64,000 nt of DNA from Sistotremastrum niveocremeum HHB9708 (GCA_001630475.1 KV419444.1:150133-214132), one strand, 5' to 3'; positions 1 through 12,834 are shown, counted from the stretch's first letter. The notes: a model not told the origin generated them from the letters alone. Translations and numbers: made by a program.

Positions 1-2807
1 CGTCAATGTCCATGAAAGCACACAAACAGAATTAGGTACGGACTTCTGGTAGCTCCTTCTTCGGAAGTAAGAAAGATAACAATTGATTTGTATAGCGAGC
101 AATGTAATCGCGAGGATCGATTTGAGCCCTCTGAGCCAGGTCCACCCACGATTGACGTGAATCACCTCCTGCACTGAAGTATCAGAACGTGAATAGAAAT
201 GACATGATTTTGCTCACCAATGAAAGGATGATGGCTTAATAATAGGGTTTCCTCTAACATAGATTCACGGATTGAAACCGAGATCGCCTCACCATACGCG
301 GCAGAAGTCAACAAGACGGCTGCTAAACGACTCTGCCTCAAAGTTGACCTGTCAGGTGCGTCTTCTAAGCAATTTGATATCTTGGCGGACGACGTGGGTT
401 CTCGCGATACTGCGGCATCTAGCCCAGATTTGACCAATTGATTTGCTGCACGCGGTATCTTTTGGCACATTCGTTTCAAAGACTCGAGGCATTCCCGTCT
501 GGTGCTGGCATTTCCACTCTCGACGGCGAGATGTATGAAGGCCAAGCCGAGGCCTTGGCTATCATCTGCATATCAGCGAAATGATTGGATTTATAGCGAG
601 ATAGGAGACATACCGGACCTGATCACTCGACGTGTCCACATCGGGGGACAAAGCAACGGCCTCTAAAGATCGCAGCAACCAGATTTCCTCTTCCTCAGAT
701 GTAATCTTGTGGTATGTTCTTTCCGAGATCAAGAATGATTTCGAGCTGTTAAGTCCGAGAGAAGGTGCAGACTGATGGGCTGCTTTGCCTTTCCAGAAGT
801 CAGCAGAAGAGCGACGCATAATATATTCAAGAACATACCTAGCGTTGCGTCTTCTATACGAGATAAAGGGCCATAGATCACGGCAATCGCCAGATAAGCT
901 TCCAATGAACTCACAGCACTGCTGGATGGAGTAGCCAATACAGTCTTCAGGCTACCCTCCCAGGCCGGGAAAAGAGCTGTAGCGAAGACTTTAATTGCAT
1001 CAGTAGTAATCCCATCAAGCTCCCACATGGCACTTCCCGTGAGAACACAGGAAGCACGACGCAGAGCAGGCTTTGCAGAGGCCATATTCCGCTGGTACTC
1101 CGTTAAGGCAGTTTTCTCGATAGGGATATTCGCTTTGAGTAGATATGTCAGATGAGGGGTCAGTGCTTGTGCCAATGTCAAGAGTGCAGCTTCATTGGTC
1201 TCCTTGGCGAGGAGCGACGAAGCAACCTTAACGATATCGCTCGATGCTTTGGTAGGAGGGATATGATTTAACATGGTGAAGAGCGCGTTTCGATGGTCAA
1301 CGCTCGCAGTTTTCGAAGTCTTGGGTAAGGCGAGAACTTCGTCGATGACAATGTGGAGGATATCTTCGGTGTTGTCTCTGCTCATGAGGCTCGAGAAAAG
1401 TTGGACAGAAGATTCACGGGTCTTCTGATTCGTCGACTTTGCGCTACTCAAGGTGGGTGCCAATAATTTTTTGAAAAGTTCCTGCCGCACGGATCGAGTG
1501 TAGGCCTGAAAGAAAGTGGCACATGCTGGATAATTCGGATCAACAGGGAGACGCGTGGTGAAGGAAAAGCGCCGTACTCGACAGTGCGATTTCTGGCGAA
1601 CGCAACAGAGCTTTCTCGATCGTCGGTAAATAAAACTCTTGAAGGTCTTGTTCCGAAACAACCGTTTTTACGAAGTCGTGCAATGCGGCCTAAAAGATGT
1701 AAGGAGTTATCCTTATGCGAATCAGAAAATACGGACAGACGAATGAGTTGGCACTGGCACTTTGGAGGCGATGAGGACTTGATTTTGGAAAGTAACGACA
1801 AGTGGCTGCATAAAGTTCAAAACAGTGCAAATTTATAACATTGATAGGATTTACCTTTGCAGCTTCCAATATAGTCAGGTCAGCACGATTCTTCAACCGG
1901 ATGGTCACGTCGACAGCCACTCCTACCAAGGCTGCGTTCGTAACTACGGGCGATGAAGTCGTCAACGTGTGAATCAATTGAAATATAGTATTAGGTGCCT
2001 TCATAGACATTAGGAAGGAGTGCTCGTATTGGGCAAAATACGCACGTTGCGTAGAGCCCGTCGGACTCGGACCAAAGCACTTCGGCGCATGGTAGGTTTA
2101 GCTCGGGATGAATCGCTAAGGATAAAATCGATGGCAAGGGCCAGAGATACAACGAGCAAGGGAAATTCGGCGGAGTGGAGGAACGCGTCGGTATCGCGGT
2201 TTAGCACCAAACCGGAGTATAACGCGCATGCCCAATTCAGTAGAACGTAACAATTAGTGGGTGCAAAAGATGCCCTGTCATGGGTCAGCAATCTTCATTG
2301 ACAGAAAAGTAGCCACACACACCCTCCAGGACTGTCCCTACACAATCTCGACAACTCTCGATTCAGCCATGAAAGTACGAATTCCGAAGTTCCCGGTTTC
2401 GACGTTTTCCCTTCATCTTTCAAAGCTATCGCCACAACTAATGATTCTGCAGCTTTTCGCGACGATGTGTCCACGTAGCGAGGATACGTCAGGGTTACCA
2501 ACTGGAAGAGGTCCGATATTTGAGATTTGTTGAGATCTTTAAGCGTTAAACGAGCTGTGAGTCCAACTATATGAGTTTCAACGAAAAACAGTAACACACC
2601 TGCACCCTGAACAAGAGGAGACAGATTATTTTGTATAAGATCCAGCCGTCTTTTCGTGCTACTGTCCAGGAGTCCAGCACGTGCATGCGATACAAATGAG
2701 TGCCACCCTTCATCTGACCCATCCCACGTAGTGGTGTGCACAAAGCCTTCGTCTTCATCCTCTAACTGGGTAGTATTGACCCATGACTGGATACTGGCTT
2801 TGCTCAT
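1..2807 (-). CDS. GCN1: eIF2alpha-kinase activator GCN1, N-terminal part (partial)
   Basis: HEAT-repeat scaffold that binds ribosomes and Gcn2 in the amino-acid starvation response. Only the N-terminal third is here; the gene runs off the left edge. I place the start at the ATG at 2805-2807, followed by a stretch containing DSSTKRRLDLIQNN and, after an intron, SDLFQLVTLTYPRYVDTSSR, which is the usual GCN1 N-terminal signature. At least seven exons are joined by short introns. One join near 1690-1740 gives LHDFVKTVVSEQDLQEFYLP followed by IEKALLRSPEIALS, another strong GCN1 match. The remaining exons are alpha-helical HEAT-like sequence. The family is recognised from sequence memory; exact exon edges are inferred. 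Confidence 0.85.
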
Positions 2808-3653
2808 CCTCTCGGACGTCGAGGCCTCTCGAGCCAGAAATTTCTTGAGAGACGGAGGCAACTCGTCTAAGCAGTTTTGTCAGCTTCGAAGAAATATCGC
2901 AGCACTCCTGAAGAGCAGACAGCAGTATTTGTCTCGCCGAACGTCAAGTTTAGGGTATCGCAAGACTAGTTCTGAGAGCTTCACGTGCGAGGAAATTTCC
3001 TGCACGGCCGGCAGGTTCCGAACTTCTTGACTTGGTCGTCGCGGTCAAGTTGGTCGCTATCCAAGTGTCGCTATCGACGACTCTCAGAGGCTCACTGGCG
3101 TAACACACTGGCAAATACTATTACACCAGCGTCCCAGATCACAACGCAAGGGCATCTTTGCTGCAAAGTTGGGGTTCCAATCGGGTTCTTTGGCCTCTGC
3201 TACAGATCGACATGATTTGCTCTGTGGCACCAGCAAGGTGGCTAGAACACAAAACCAAGAATGGCCGTCAAGAAGAGGCCTGAACCTCGGCCCCCGCCTT
3301 TCGGAACATTGGATGACTTGTGTTCCACCTCAGGGCGCATCAGAAACTTGCCTGGCACTCCTATGTTGCTCACCGATCCTCATCTCGCGGTACTTAGAAG
3401 CTCTCGAGGTTAAGCGACAATACTTCTTTGTCAGCGTTCGTTTGGGCCGCCGTCAAACGGTTCAATTATTGCGGATTTTATTGTCTCCAACAATTGTTTA
3501 CGCGTACCTGCCCGCAGATCTGCAACTTCTACTACTTATTAGTATTGGTGGTACTTGTCCTTTCTTCCATCCACTCCGTCTCTTCGCCTATCCACTTGTT
3601 TTTGATGTTGTTCTTGTGATATCGTGCCTTTCTGCATAATGATGGGCCCGTCT
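2808..3653. other. Intergenic, 5' flank of GCN1
   Basis: The first part should hold the GCN1 promoter and 5' UTR. The open frames in it on either strand (for example 3169-3639) have no recognisable protein features and no consistent splice structure. I see no gene. Confidence 0.5.
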
Positions 3654-4459
3654 AGGACCCCTGTTTATTGGCCGAAATGTATCATCCGATCTCGGATAAG
3701 CCGGAGGCGAAATTTTGAAAAATCTTGGATCCGGTCTCGGATAAATCGCTCAAAACCGGTCAAAATCTTGCAGGAGGTTCTCGGATAAGCGAGGCGTTTG
3801 GCCAGCCATGTTTGGGCAGGTATTCGGATAAATGACCCTCAAGCCGACGGCAGCCTCCATATATTCCTGTAGTCGGGCCGAGATTTTATCATTTTGTGCA
3901 TGATTTGACCAATTGTAGACGGAATCTAGATGCAATCTGTCAGTACCTTAGCTTATATATTTGGTGCAAAGCGAATTTGGTCTGTTCCTGCTTGTTATAG
4001 GAATGCTTCCGCTCACTAATCTACCACCTTGAAGACAAATGCCATCTCTGGCCATTAAGTTTCCTACATCGCTCAGACACACAAGCTGTTGTCTTTAAAA
4101 ATAGTCTGGCTGCTGTATGCAGGCGAAGAGCTAATTTTCTGGGCAATAGTGCAAAATTTGCAATGAATGGAGAGAAAAAAGACAAGTCTTTTGAGAAAAT
4201 GATGAGCGGGTGCGCGGTGCGCCAAAACGTGCTTTATCGATAGCCACATAGGCTGTATGTGCAACGGAGATTTTTTGGGATTTTTGGGGATTTTTTTCGA
4301 GATTTTTTTGCAATCTTTGATCCACGGTTCGGATAAATCGACCTCAAATCTCGAGCTCTGAGGAGCTCTTCGGATAACCTGGGTCGCCGGGTATTCGGAT
4401 AAGTGAGCCGGAGCTCTGGATCAAACCTTATATAGCATAAACAGAGGTCCTGCCCGTCT
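3646..4459. mobile_element. Non-autonomous hAT-type element (MITE, 798 bp plus target duplication)
   Basis: The element spans 3654-4451. Its ends form a 15-bp terminal inverted repeat with one mismatch: AGGACCCCTGTTTAT at the left (3654-3668) and ATAAACAGAGGTCCT at the right (4437-4451). It is flanked by a perfect 8-bp direct repeat GCCCGTCT at 3646-3653 and 4452-4459. An 8-bp target duplication with short inverted ends is diagnostic of the hAT superfamily. There is no transposase coding capacity. Seven copies of CGGATAA lie just inside the ends, four on the left (3693-3831) and three on the right (4330-4402), all on the plus strand. These may be subterminal transposase-binding repeats. Confidence 0.88.
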
Positions 4460-5066
4460 ACGGCGATGATCTATGATGGCCGCAAACCGCCGCCGCCGCC
4501 TAGTCCACTGTGCTGTTTGTTCCAGTCAATGTTGTCGAAAGAAATGAACTTGATTAACATGAAATATCATCGAAGACGCAGACAAATTGTCTGTTTTATC
4601 TTCGTTGTTCTTGTCGCACTAACTTGAAAGGTTCTCCGGTGAATCAGGGGGGGGGGCTCGTTGAGTCGCTCTACCGCCACGGCACTGGCGTCGTTGGTCT
4701 CATCATTACTTAAGCAACGTTTCGCTGATATCACCTTAGGGAGAGAGCAAGAACTTCAGGCTCGATCATTGACTGAAACATCATGATCTCCGATAACATT
4801 TACTCCGCAAACATAAAATACATTTAGATTGCACTCGAGTCATGAGCCTCTATCTTTGCCCTCGAGTCACCGAGTGGTCGCCGCTCATTGAAACCTTGTC
4901 TCCCCCGCTCATTCCCATTTTCTGGCAGTTTTAAGACTCCTCCCACTCTTTATCATACATACTTTCGTTGCTTGACACAATACCCTTTATTTCTCCCATA
5001 GGTGAGAGTCAAGAAGCCAATCTCTTCCAACGGGTTTATGATTGATCATAGCGATTGCAACTATAG
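4460..5066. other. Intergenic, promoter side of the membrane-protein gene
   Basis: It contains a 10-G homopolymer near 4647-4656 and pyrimidine-rich stretches around 4900-5000 that suit a basidiomycete promoter. No gene is seen. Confidence 0.5.
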
Positions 5067-5842
5067 ATGCCCGCCACTACCATAAGAGAGTCTCATTTAC
5101 AGTCTAGGACTCTTGTAACTCGCGATCACGGTGCTTCTCGCTATGTAATAATCGGAGTTGCTGTTGGAGCACTTGGGGTCCTACTTCTTCTGGGCTTGGG
5201 ATCATTTTTCCTGCGAGAATATCGCAAAGGCCGTGCCTGCAGAGGCCATAATGCCATAGGTAGCCGACCACTAGCAACGCCAGGGTCAGGGGGGCCATAT
5301 GGCACAGGAAAATTCGAAAGTGAAAGCCCTCTCGGCACTCCCGACAGTCTGGATACCGTTACCAGAAAAAGTCGGCGCTTTGCAGGTGAGTTATCAATAA
5401 TTTATTTTGTCATTATATAGGTTTTGAATCCAGGTTGCCTACATTTTTAGCCCCTCACATGCTGCGCACTGCTTTTCGTACTTCTGATGGTAGTTGGGCC
5501 TTCAGCAGACGATCCCCTATGGACCATGTTATAAGCCATGGCCTAGACAACATTCCCGCCGCACCCCGATTGCCTCCTTTGGCTATCCTCGTGCCCCTCA
5601 TCCGCCCCAAAAGCTACTCGCAGCATGTTGACATGGGTGATAGTTTTTGCCCTAGTCCCATACGAATTTCTCTTCCAGGACTAGACTTTCGTCCTCAGGA
5701 CCATTCCACACTAGCAGGATCCAATTCCGGCACGGACAGGTCCTCTCGAGTTACCCTACACAATGTCTTATTAATGCCCCCTCCATATCCCGTGGAAGTC
5801 TCTCCGAGTTCAGAATGTCGATCGATGTTCGCCAGGTTTTGA
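5067..5842 (+). CDS. Single-pass membrane protein, hypothetical
   Basis: Two exons, 5067-5385 and 5421-5842, joined across a 35-nt intron (GTGAGT...TATATAG). The frame stays open only with this acceptor; a later AG at about 5434 gives an immediate stop. The product is about 246 aa. A short N-terminal segment is followed by one strong transmembrane helix at about residues 28-50 (VIIGVAVGALGVLLLLGLGS), then a basic stop-transfer stretch and a Pro/Ser-rich C-terminal region with no recognised domain. The layout resembles fungal single-pass proteins with a disordered cytosolic tail. Function unknown. Confidence 0.65.
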
Positions 5843-8643
5843 ACCCTGGCTTCGTCAGTCGCTTTCCTTCATCAATGATGCATGATGGTTGGCGTTGTAA
5901 ATATTTTGTATTATTTTCTGGACACGGCTTTGAGAGCCGCGCGCTGCGCTTTCGGTTTTGAAGATCCCTTCTTCATTTCGGATGCTTTAGAAGATGTACC
6001 CACCCCTGGTAGCAATATCAAATACAATATACGGTTCCTCGGGGCCGGCTGTAACCCCTTCATCAAGAGAGTTGTGAACACAAATGAAAATTGCCGAGAG
6101 AAAGCCGGACCTTTAACGTTTTCCGATTCAGCGTCATGATCGAAAATCAAGGGAATTGGGTTTGAAATAGTGAATCTGCCCGCCAAATTGTTCCTGAAGC
6201 GCTTCTTGTTGTAAATACGAGCGGACACCAAAATGTCATAAAAGGAGAGGCTGGACTGGAGTGGCTTGCCGATGATAATTCACAAGGTCTTCCACAATGA
6301 GTCTAGCCAATGCGAGAAGATGGCATGGTATTCCAGGAATATCGTCGCTCTTCTCATCCAGGAAGAATAAGGGTTCTGCATTGGTACAACAACACAGAAT
6401 CGGCGGGCCGCAGCGCCCTTACCACCGATGCAGTGAACAAGGTTTAGGGAAGCCTCTCAATATCCAGATAGATGGTCTTGTAATGCCTATCTGCATCTCC
6501 GCCTCACGCGATCTCTCTCCGGTCACCTAACTAGAGACGCAATGAGATTATCGGGCATGAGTATCGGGACCAAAATCGGTACCTCGAAGATTTATGTAGG
6601 TCGAGAATCCCCGAATGCCAAGCTCAAGAAGCTACCTGCCGATTGGTAATAAAGGGTCTGGGGGAGCACCGTCGCAATCACGGAAGCAAAATTGTGCCAG
6701 TCTCCAAATCTTTCCTGGCCCAAATCTCGATATAGATGTAAGCTATGCCAGCGCGCTATGAGGCTAGCGGATCGGCAAACAAGAGAACTTGGCAGTCAAG
6801 ATTGAACGTGATCCTAGCGCCGTTCGGTGAAGTATGACGTGTTCGCAGTACGTTTGAGGAATGCTTGGCATGTACTTCGCACCTTCGACCTGAACGGCAC
6901 TGCTGAATGAAGAAGTCAAGATCGCCGTGCCGATTCAGCGTTGCGCTGATGTGACTGCAGGGTGATAGTTGGTATGGAGAATTACATTCAATGATAACAT
7001 AAGGACCGATAGCTCTACGAAATCGCAGGTGATATTTGGGAGTATCTTGAATTGAGGCGCTGTGCTCCGACCCCTCTCGACTGAGCGTCCATATGTGAGA
7101 TGAGAACTCTCACTCTTCTGGTTCGCCCAGAAGATATTACAATGATGTTCAGTTGAGAGAGCGATCTCAGCCCTGAGAATGACAAGCCCTGCCGACTCGA
7201 AGATTAACTGACTGAAATTTATATCCTGGTATCGACGTACCTGATCAATGTGACGGCCTGTCGACGGTTCCAGGTCGCCTGGTGCAGTCTTCTCTGCCAC
7301 AGAAGGATCCGAAAGGCATGACCTCTAACAGAGACGCAGCCGTACATAGCTGTTTACGCCCCCTCGAATCGATAGTGGAGTTATGGCAATATCCAACACT
7401 ACTTTGTCTTGATACCCCGCAACAGAAGAACATCAGTCTATATGTGCACATGCAATCCGATATGTCTTGGCAAGGTGTAAAACTGAGAATTCAACAAACC
7501 GGTGAATATAGATAAGGCGAGTTGAGAAGAAGGCGGACGAGCTCACTTCGACGACAAGGGCCCAATAGAGTGAAGGCACAAACACGCTAGCCAGACTATA
7601 TAGGAACGATGTCAGGGAGGAAAATCCATGTCCCTGAAATGGACCTCATTCTTCGCTATCAGGAAGGGAAGACATCGTTGGGAATATTCTGTACGGCTGA
7701 TTGCCACTGACGCTACGACAGAACACAGCTTATAGGCGACTATTTGTGTCCGAGTATCGAGAATCCACACAAAGTTGTACGGCATGCGCCTCGGTATGAC
7801 GGTCCGTTATGTACAGCGTCGTTAATAGTCCAAGAGATGTGGTTCATGCTGAATTGCGCTGAAAGTAAGACGTAGACCGTGAGCATGAGATTGCGAGTAT
7901 CCAGACCAATACAATGACCTACTGAGCCGGTTTCGTGCGCCTCTTGGCATGAGAAAGCTTTGCTTGGCGAGTTAAAAACTCAGCTCTCAATACGCAGCTC
8001 CTCCACGCCAGCAGGGATAGATCGGCGTGTAGACCACAGCAGCCAAGAGGAGAGGAAACCGCAGGCTCCGGATGTCGTTCCGAACATCGTGTCCTTCTCG
8101 GAGGGAGTCAATGTGTTCTGAGTAGCCTCAGATCTGATATAGAAAAGGGATAGTTGAAATGCCAGGGAGAGGTGGAAGCGAGGGTATGAAACAGGATGAA
8201 ATGAGTTGCCTTGTATTGCGAACGATCTTCGCGCTGCAGCCAATAGTGCCGCGCTAACCGTTACTGCCCGAACTCCGACTTGTTACCGAGAGGCAGGGTC
8301 AAGAGCGGGAAATATGCATGCGTGACAGAGGGGCTAATTTAAGCCGCCGAGAAAAGGCGTCCGTTGGAAAAGTGATGGACGGAGTATTGAAGATGAGATG
8401 CCGTCATCTGCTCAGATCGCAAAAGCTACCACTGATGTGGCTTGGAGCAATATAAAAGAAAAACCCGGAAGTAGTTGCATCTCCTGCCAAGCATTGGCGC
8501 ACAAACGGTGAGAAGCAGTGGAAACTGCATTGTCAATATGTACCCAGGCATTTGGAAGGTTTCAGTCTACCGTTTTCGGGGAAAACTAAGCGGAGTGTGG
8601 GCATTGAGCTCAGGAATTTGTGATGCATGTGGCCAGATACCAC
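5843..8643. other. Gene-poor stretch with decayed coding-like fragments
   Basis: No intact gene can be assembled in these 2.8 kb. Several minus-strand fragments look faintly coding, including 5911-6231 (contains ILVSARIYNKKRFRNN when read through upstream), about 6720-6900 and 6935-7300. They are broken by stops and frame changes and no splice model links them. This could be a dead gene or unconstrained spacer. Confidence 0.4.
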
Positions 8644-9223
8644 TTACAGACTTCTCGGGTTACCTTGGAGGCGCCCAAGGAATATTTTGTCTCTGCCTTC
8701 CGCCAGTTTAATGACCGCGCCTAGGTCTGACCAAGCGTGATCGTCTAATTCATCCCAAGCCTTTTGCTGCTTGGCTTTAGGAGAAAGCTCGTCATCGTTC
8801 CTGAGGGAAGGCGGAAATTTGGCGTCTTCCGGTGGTGGAATCCAATGCTTGGCCTTTTTCATATATTTTTGTCGGTTTCTTTCGTGAAACCGTGTTCCTA
8901 GGGAAGCGAGATTTCGAGTTACTTGATGGGGGACGCCTCGGGCTATAGCAGACGACGAGAGAAACGATAGGGTTTTATCAGCTGATAAGATTTAGCAGAA
9001 ATATGATTATTGTAGTGAGAGCATCGTCACCTGTTGTGTGCCAGGATGACGGCACGGTCAAAGCGGACTCTGAGGCCGTGGAATTTTGAGAAAGGAGATT
9101 TTGAAACATGGGTCTATACATTTTCAGGAGCTGTCTCTTGGCGGCAGCATGATGTAAGACGGAGGCCGAGAGTGTGCGTAGGTACAACCTGTATAAGGAA
9201 GCAATAGATGGTGGAATTTTCAT
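8644..9223 (-). CDS. LYR-motif protein (mitochondrial, complex 1 LYR family)
   Basis: The start ATG at 9221-9223 begins MKIPPSIASLYRLYLRTL. This carries the LYR tripeptide with the downstream basic/helical pattern of Complex1_LYR proteins, which bind the mitochondrial acyl carrier protein and act in Fe-S or respiratory-complex assembly. Exon 1 is 9031-9223. A 49-nt intron (GTGACG...TTATCAG) leads to exon 2 from 8981, which reads TLSFLSSSAIARGVPHQV and then GTRFHERNRQKYMKKAKHW. The frame closes at a stop at 8644; alternatively a donor at 8663 could add a further short exon. About 177 aa. The C-terminal tail resembles other basidiomycete LYR proteins. It is divergent to the glucosidase II gene. 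Confidence 0.8.
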
Positions 9224-9581
9224 GTCGCGAATCAGAAAGTTGAAGGTGCTGACAAACACTAACAAACAGACACGTTGCCTGCTTTCGGCATAGCACCCCT
9301 ATCAGAACACATTCTTCGGTAAGAAATAAAAGGCGCGGATCCACGGGGCTCTAATGTACACTGTCGGTATGAAATAGCCTCAACCTAGATTGCGTAGTTG
9401 CCATCTCTAAAATATTGAATTAAATTTAAATTAATATTTACGCTTGACATTCCTAGCCATCATCCGACATCCGATCCGAAGCCTCTCTGACCTGGCACAC
9501 GCTCAAGCTTGTACGCTAGTCGATCAAGTTGTTATTGCTCTGATCTGAAACGTTATCTTGATTCAGAATCTCTGCGTGAAG
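9224..9581. promoter_or_regulatory. Bidirectional promoter region between LYR protein and glucosidase II
   Basis: A 358-bp spacer between two divergent start codons, with an AT-rich core near 9410-9440. It must contain both promoters; no specific element is recognised. Confidence 0.5.
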
Positions 9582-12500
9582 ATGCTGGCATCAACTCTCC
9601 GACACGTCTTCTTAGCGTTATGTATCCTTCCTGGCGCAATCTCTTTCAAGCCGCATGATTTCAAGACCTGCTCGCAATCAGGTTTTTGCAGGAGAGGTCG
9701 TGGTCTGGCTGAGCGTGCTCAGGCTGCAGATAAATGGGTCTCTCCTTACTCCGTCGACTCGGGTTCGCTTGTCTTTTCACCCGGAAAGGACTCGGTCAAG
9801 GCAACCGTCAAGTCTTCGTTATACCCACACATCAATTTCGAACTCGAACTTAGAGTTCATGAAGATGGTGTGGTGCGTGTTCGTATGGATGAAGTGAACG
9901 GCCTCCGGAAGCGATATGACGAAGCTGCATCCTGGTCGCTTGTAGGGGAACCAAAGTTGAGCAAAACCGTCCAATGGGTTCACGAGAAAGGACAAATACG
10001 AGGCCTGATAGGAGAGGTCAAAGACTTAGAAGCCCTTATCTCCTTCTCCCCGTTACGCGTGGCGCTCATCAGGAATGGCCGCGAAGAAGTGGTACTGAAC
10101 GGCCAAGGTTTACTCCACATGGAGCATTTCAGACAGAAAACCTTCCCTGTGGCCGAGGAGACGGAGTCCGGAGAGGATGCAGAGCCTATCGCTGGAGATC
10201 AGACTGTGTTGGCCGCGGCAGGGCCGGATACGAGATGGTTTGAAGGTGAAAGGGAAGATGCGTATTGGGAGGAGCAGTTCGGGTCTTGGACTGATTCAAA
10301 ACCAAAGGGTACGTCCCTGACACATTGCGCTCAGAATTAAATTAATGGTATGGCAATGCATAGGTCCCGAGTCATTCTCTATCGATATCAATTTCCCGTC
10401 TCATGGCCACGTCTATGGAATTCCTCAACATGCCACCCGATTGGCCCTTCCTAGCACTGCGGGCGAAGAACCGACATACTCGGATCCATACCGCCTTTTC
10501 AATGCCGACGTATTCGAATACTTGGCATCATCGCCTGTGTCACTTTATGGCTCCATTCCACTGATGCACGCTCACTCCGCGGAGTCTACAATTGCGGTCC
10601 TCAATCTCGTGGGGTCGGAAACTTGGATCGATATTCAATACCCCAGCGAATCTTCCACCAACACCCACTGGATCTCCGAATCCGGGATCATTGACATTTT
10701 CTTGTTACCCGGTCCTACTGCCAGTGACGTGTTCCAACAATACGCCCGTCTTACCGGAACACCTGCGTTGCCTGCTGAGTGGAGTTTAGGGTACCATCAA
10801 TGCCGGTGGAACTACGTCGATTCTAACGACGTCAGAGATGTTCAGAAGAGATTCGATGAAGAGGATATGCCCCTCGAAGTCCTGTGGCTGGATATCGAGT
10901 ATTCGAAAGATCACAAATACTTTATATGGGATGAGAAGAGTTTCCCAGATCCTGTGGAAATGGTTCAAGACGTGGAAGCTATTGGACGCAAGGTAAACAA
11001 TTATCTGTCAGAAACTTACCCCGTCGAAATTCAATATTTTACTTGACAGATGGTCGTTATCGTCGATCCCCATCTTAAGCGCACAAACGACTACCCCGTT
11101 TATAAGAAAGCTTCCGAACTTCAAGTGTTGGTTAAGCCGGCTAGCGGGGAAGGAGAATACGAAGGCTGGTGTTGGTCGGGCAGCAGCTCATGGGTTGACT
11201 TCTTTAACCCCGCGTCCTGGCCATGGTGGCAATCTCTCTTCAAGATTGAAGGCGATTCGGATGAATGGCACTGGAGCAAGAGTACTGAGGGCGTCTTCAT
11301 TTGGAATGACATGAATGAACCGTCAGTCTTCAACGGACCCGAAATCTCGATGCCCAGGGATAATATTCATTACGGGGGCTGGGAACATCGTGACGTACAT
11401 AACATAAACGGAATGCTCTTCGTACGTCTTCATCGCAGTTTTCAGTCCTCCGTCTCTCATATCTCCCCACGGGTCCATGCAGCAAAACCAAACATCGAAG
11501 GCACTCTTGGCGCGGTCAACGCCGGCTAAACGACCCTTCGTCCTGACTCGATCTTTCTTCGCCGGATCACAACGATTCGGCGCTATGTGGACGGGGGACA
11601 ACATGGGCACATGGGAACACATGGCTATTGGGGTCCCGATGGTTTTGAGCAACGGCATTGCCGGCATGACTTTCAGCGGAGGTACGATCTTCTTATCGCA
11701 TCCGAGCCTATCTGAGTTCCCTCGCAGCCGATGTCGGTGGGTTCTTTGGAAACCCGGACCCAGAAATGCTTGTTCGATGGTATCAAGTTGGCATCTTCGC
11801 CCCATTCTTCAGAGCTCACGCTCACATTGATACCAAACGCCGAGAGCCATACCTACTGGAAGAGCCCCACAAGAGCATTGTTCGCAAATTCTTGAAATTG
11901 CGTTATGCAATGTTGCCGGTGTGGTATACTGCATTCCGAGAAGCTAGCGTCACTGGAGTTCCCATCCTCAGGTGAAGCCCTGTCGACGTTATTGAAGAAC
12001 CGCCCTTAACTTACCCCGCCCCAGACCCCAATATGTGGTGTTACCTAAAGATAAGAATGGTTTCGCGATTGACGACCAATACTACATCGGGAAAGGTCTT
12101 CTAGTGAAGCCCGTCGTTGCCCCCGGCGTTTCCCAGATATCTGTTTATCTGGGCGAAGATCAGGTATGTGTAGGATGTGGAAGCTTGAACCCCGTGTTTA
12201 ATCGTCTTTGAAGGTTTACTATAACTATTTCGATCACCAAGTTTACCGAGGTTCTGCCCATGGAAGCAACGTCTCAGTTCCTGCTGCGCTCGACCAGATT
12301 CCTTTGCTTCGTCGCGGTGGATCTATCATCGCCACCAAAGAACGTCCTCGCCGATCTTCCCCTTTGATGAAGAACGATCCTTTCACTCTTACCATAGCCC
12401 TTAGCAATACTGGCTACGCAGAAGGAGAACTCTATTTAGATGCCGGTGACGACTTTTCTTATCAATCAGGCGAAATCGTTTGGCGCCGTTTCACTGCTGA

Positions 12501-12834
12501 GGTTTTCAAATCTGCGAAGGCCCTCAGCATTCGAAACGCCGATATGGTTCCAGGACATCAGAATGATGCAGTTGACGGCGTCTCGTTGACGAACTACGAT
12601 AGGGAGAATGCTTTCGCGAGGAGCATCAAGGATGTGAGAGTGGAAAGAATCGCCCTACTGGGACTTCCTTGGAAGCCTAAGGGCGTCAAAAGTCAAGCAG
12701 GAGTAGAACTTGACTGGACCTACGCCGCTGGTGTTGCCTCGACTGGCACTAAAGAGGGCACCGCCAGCGTCCTCGTCATCAAAAACCCACCCGTCACGAT
12801 CACGGGCACCTGGGCAATCACTATCCAGGAGTAG
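9582..12834 (+). CDS. Glucosidase II alpha subunit (GH31), ER N-glycan processing
   Basis: Catalytic subunit (ROT2/GLS2/GANAB type) that trims the two inner alpha-1,3-glucoses from protein-bound N-glycans in the ER lumen. Seven exons: 9582-10308, 10364-10992, 11050-11421, 11483-11681, 11728-11971, 12025-12163, 12214-12834. The frame is continuous across all joins. Residues 1-22 (MLASTLRHVFLALCILPGAI...) are a signal peptide, and the FKPHDFKTC segment is typical of the family. The nucleophile lies in IWNDMNEPSVF and the acid/base in MWTGDNMGTWEH. The upstream in-frame TTG at 9558 was not used. About 975 aa, the usual length. No C-terminal retention signal is seen, as expected, since the beta subunit supplies retention. 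Confidence 0.95.

Noticed and set aside
3169-3639. 156-codon plus-strand open frame before the MITE
   Set aside because: No start context, splice partners or recognisable motifs, and codon texture is not protein-like.
4647-4656. Ten-G run as a structural element
   Set aside because: A simple homopolymer with no repeated G-tracts nearby to form a quadruplex array.
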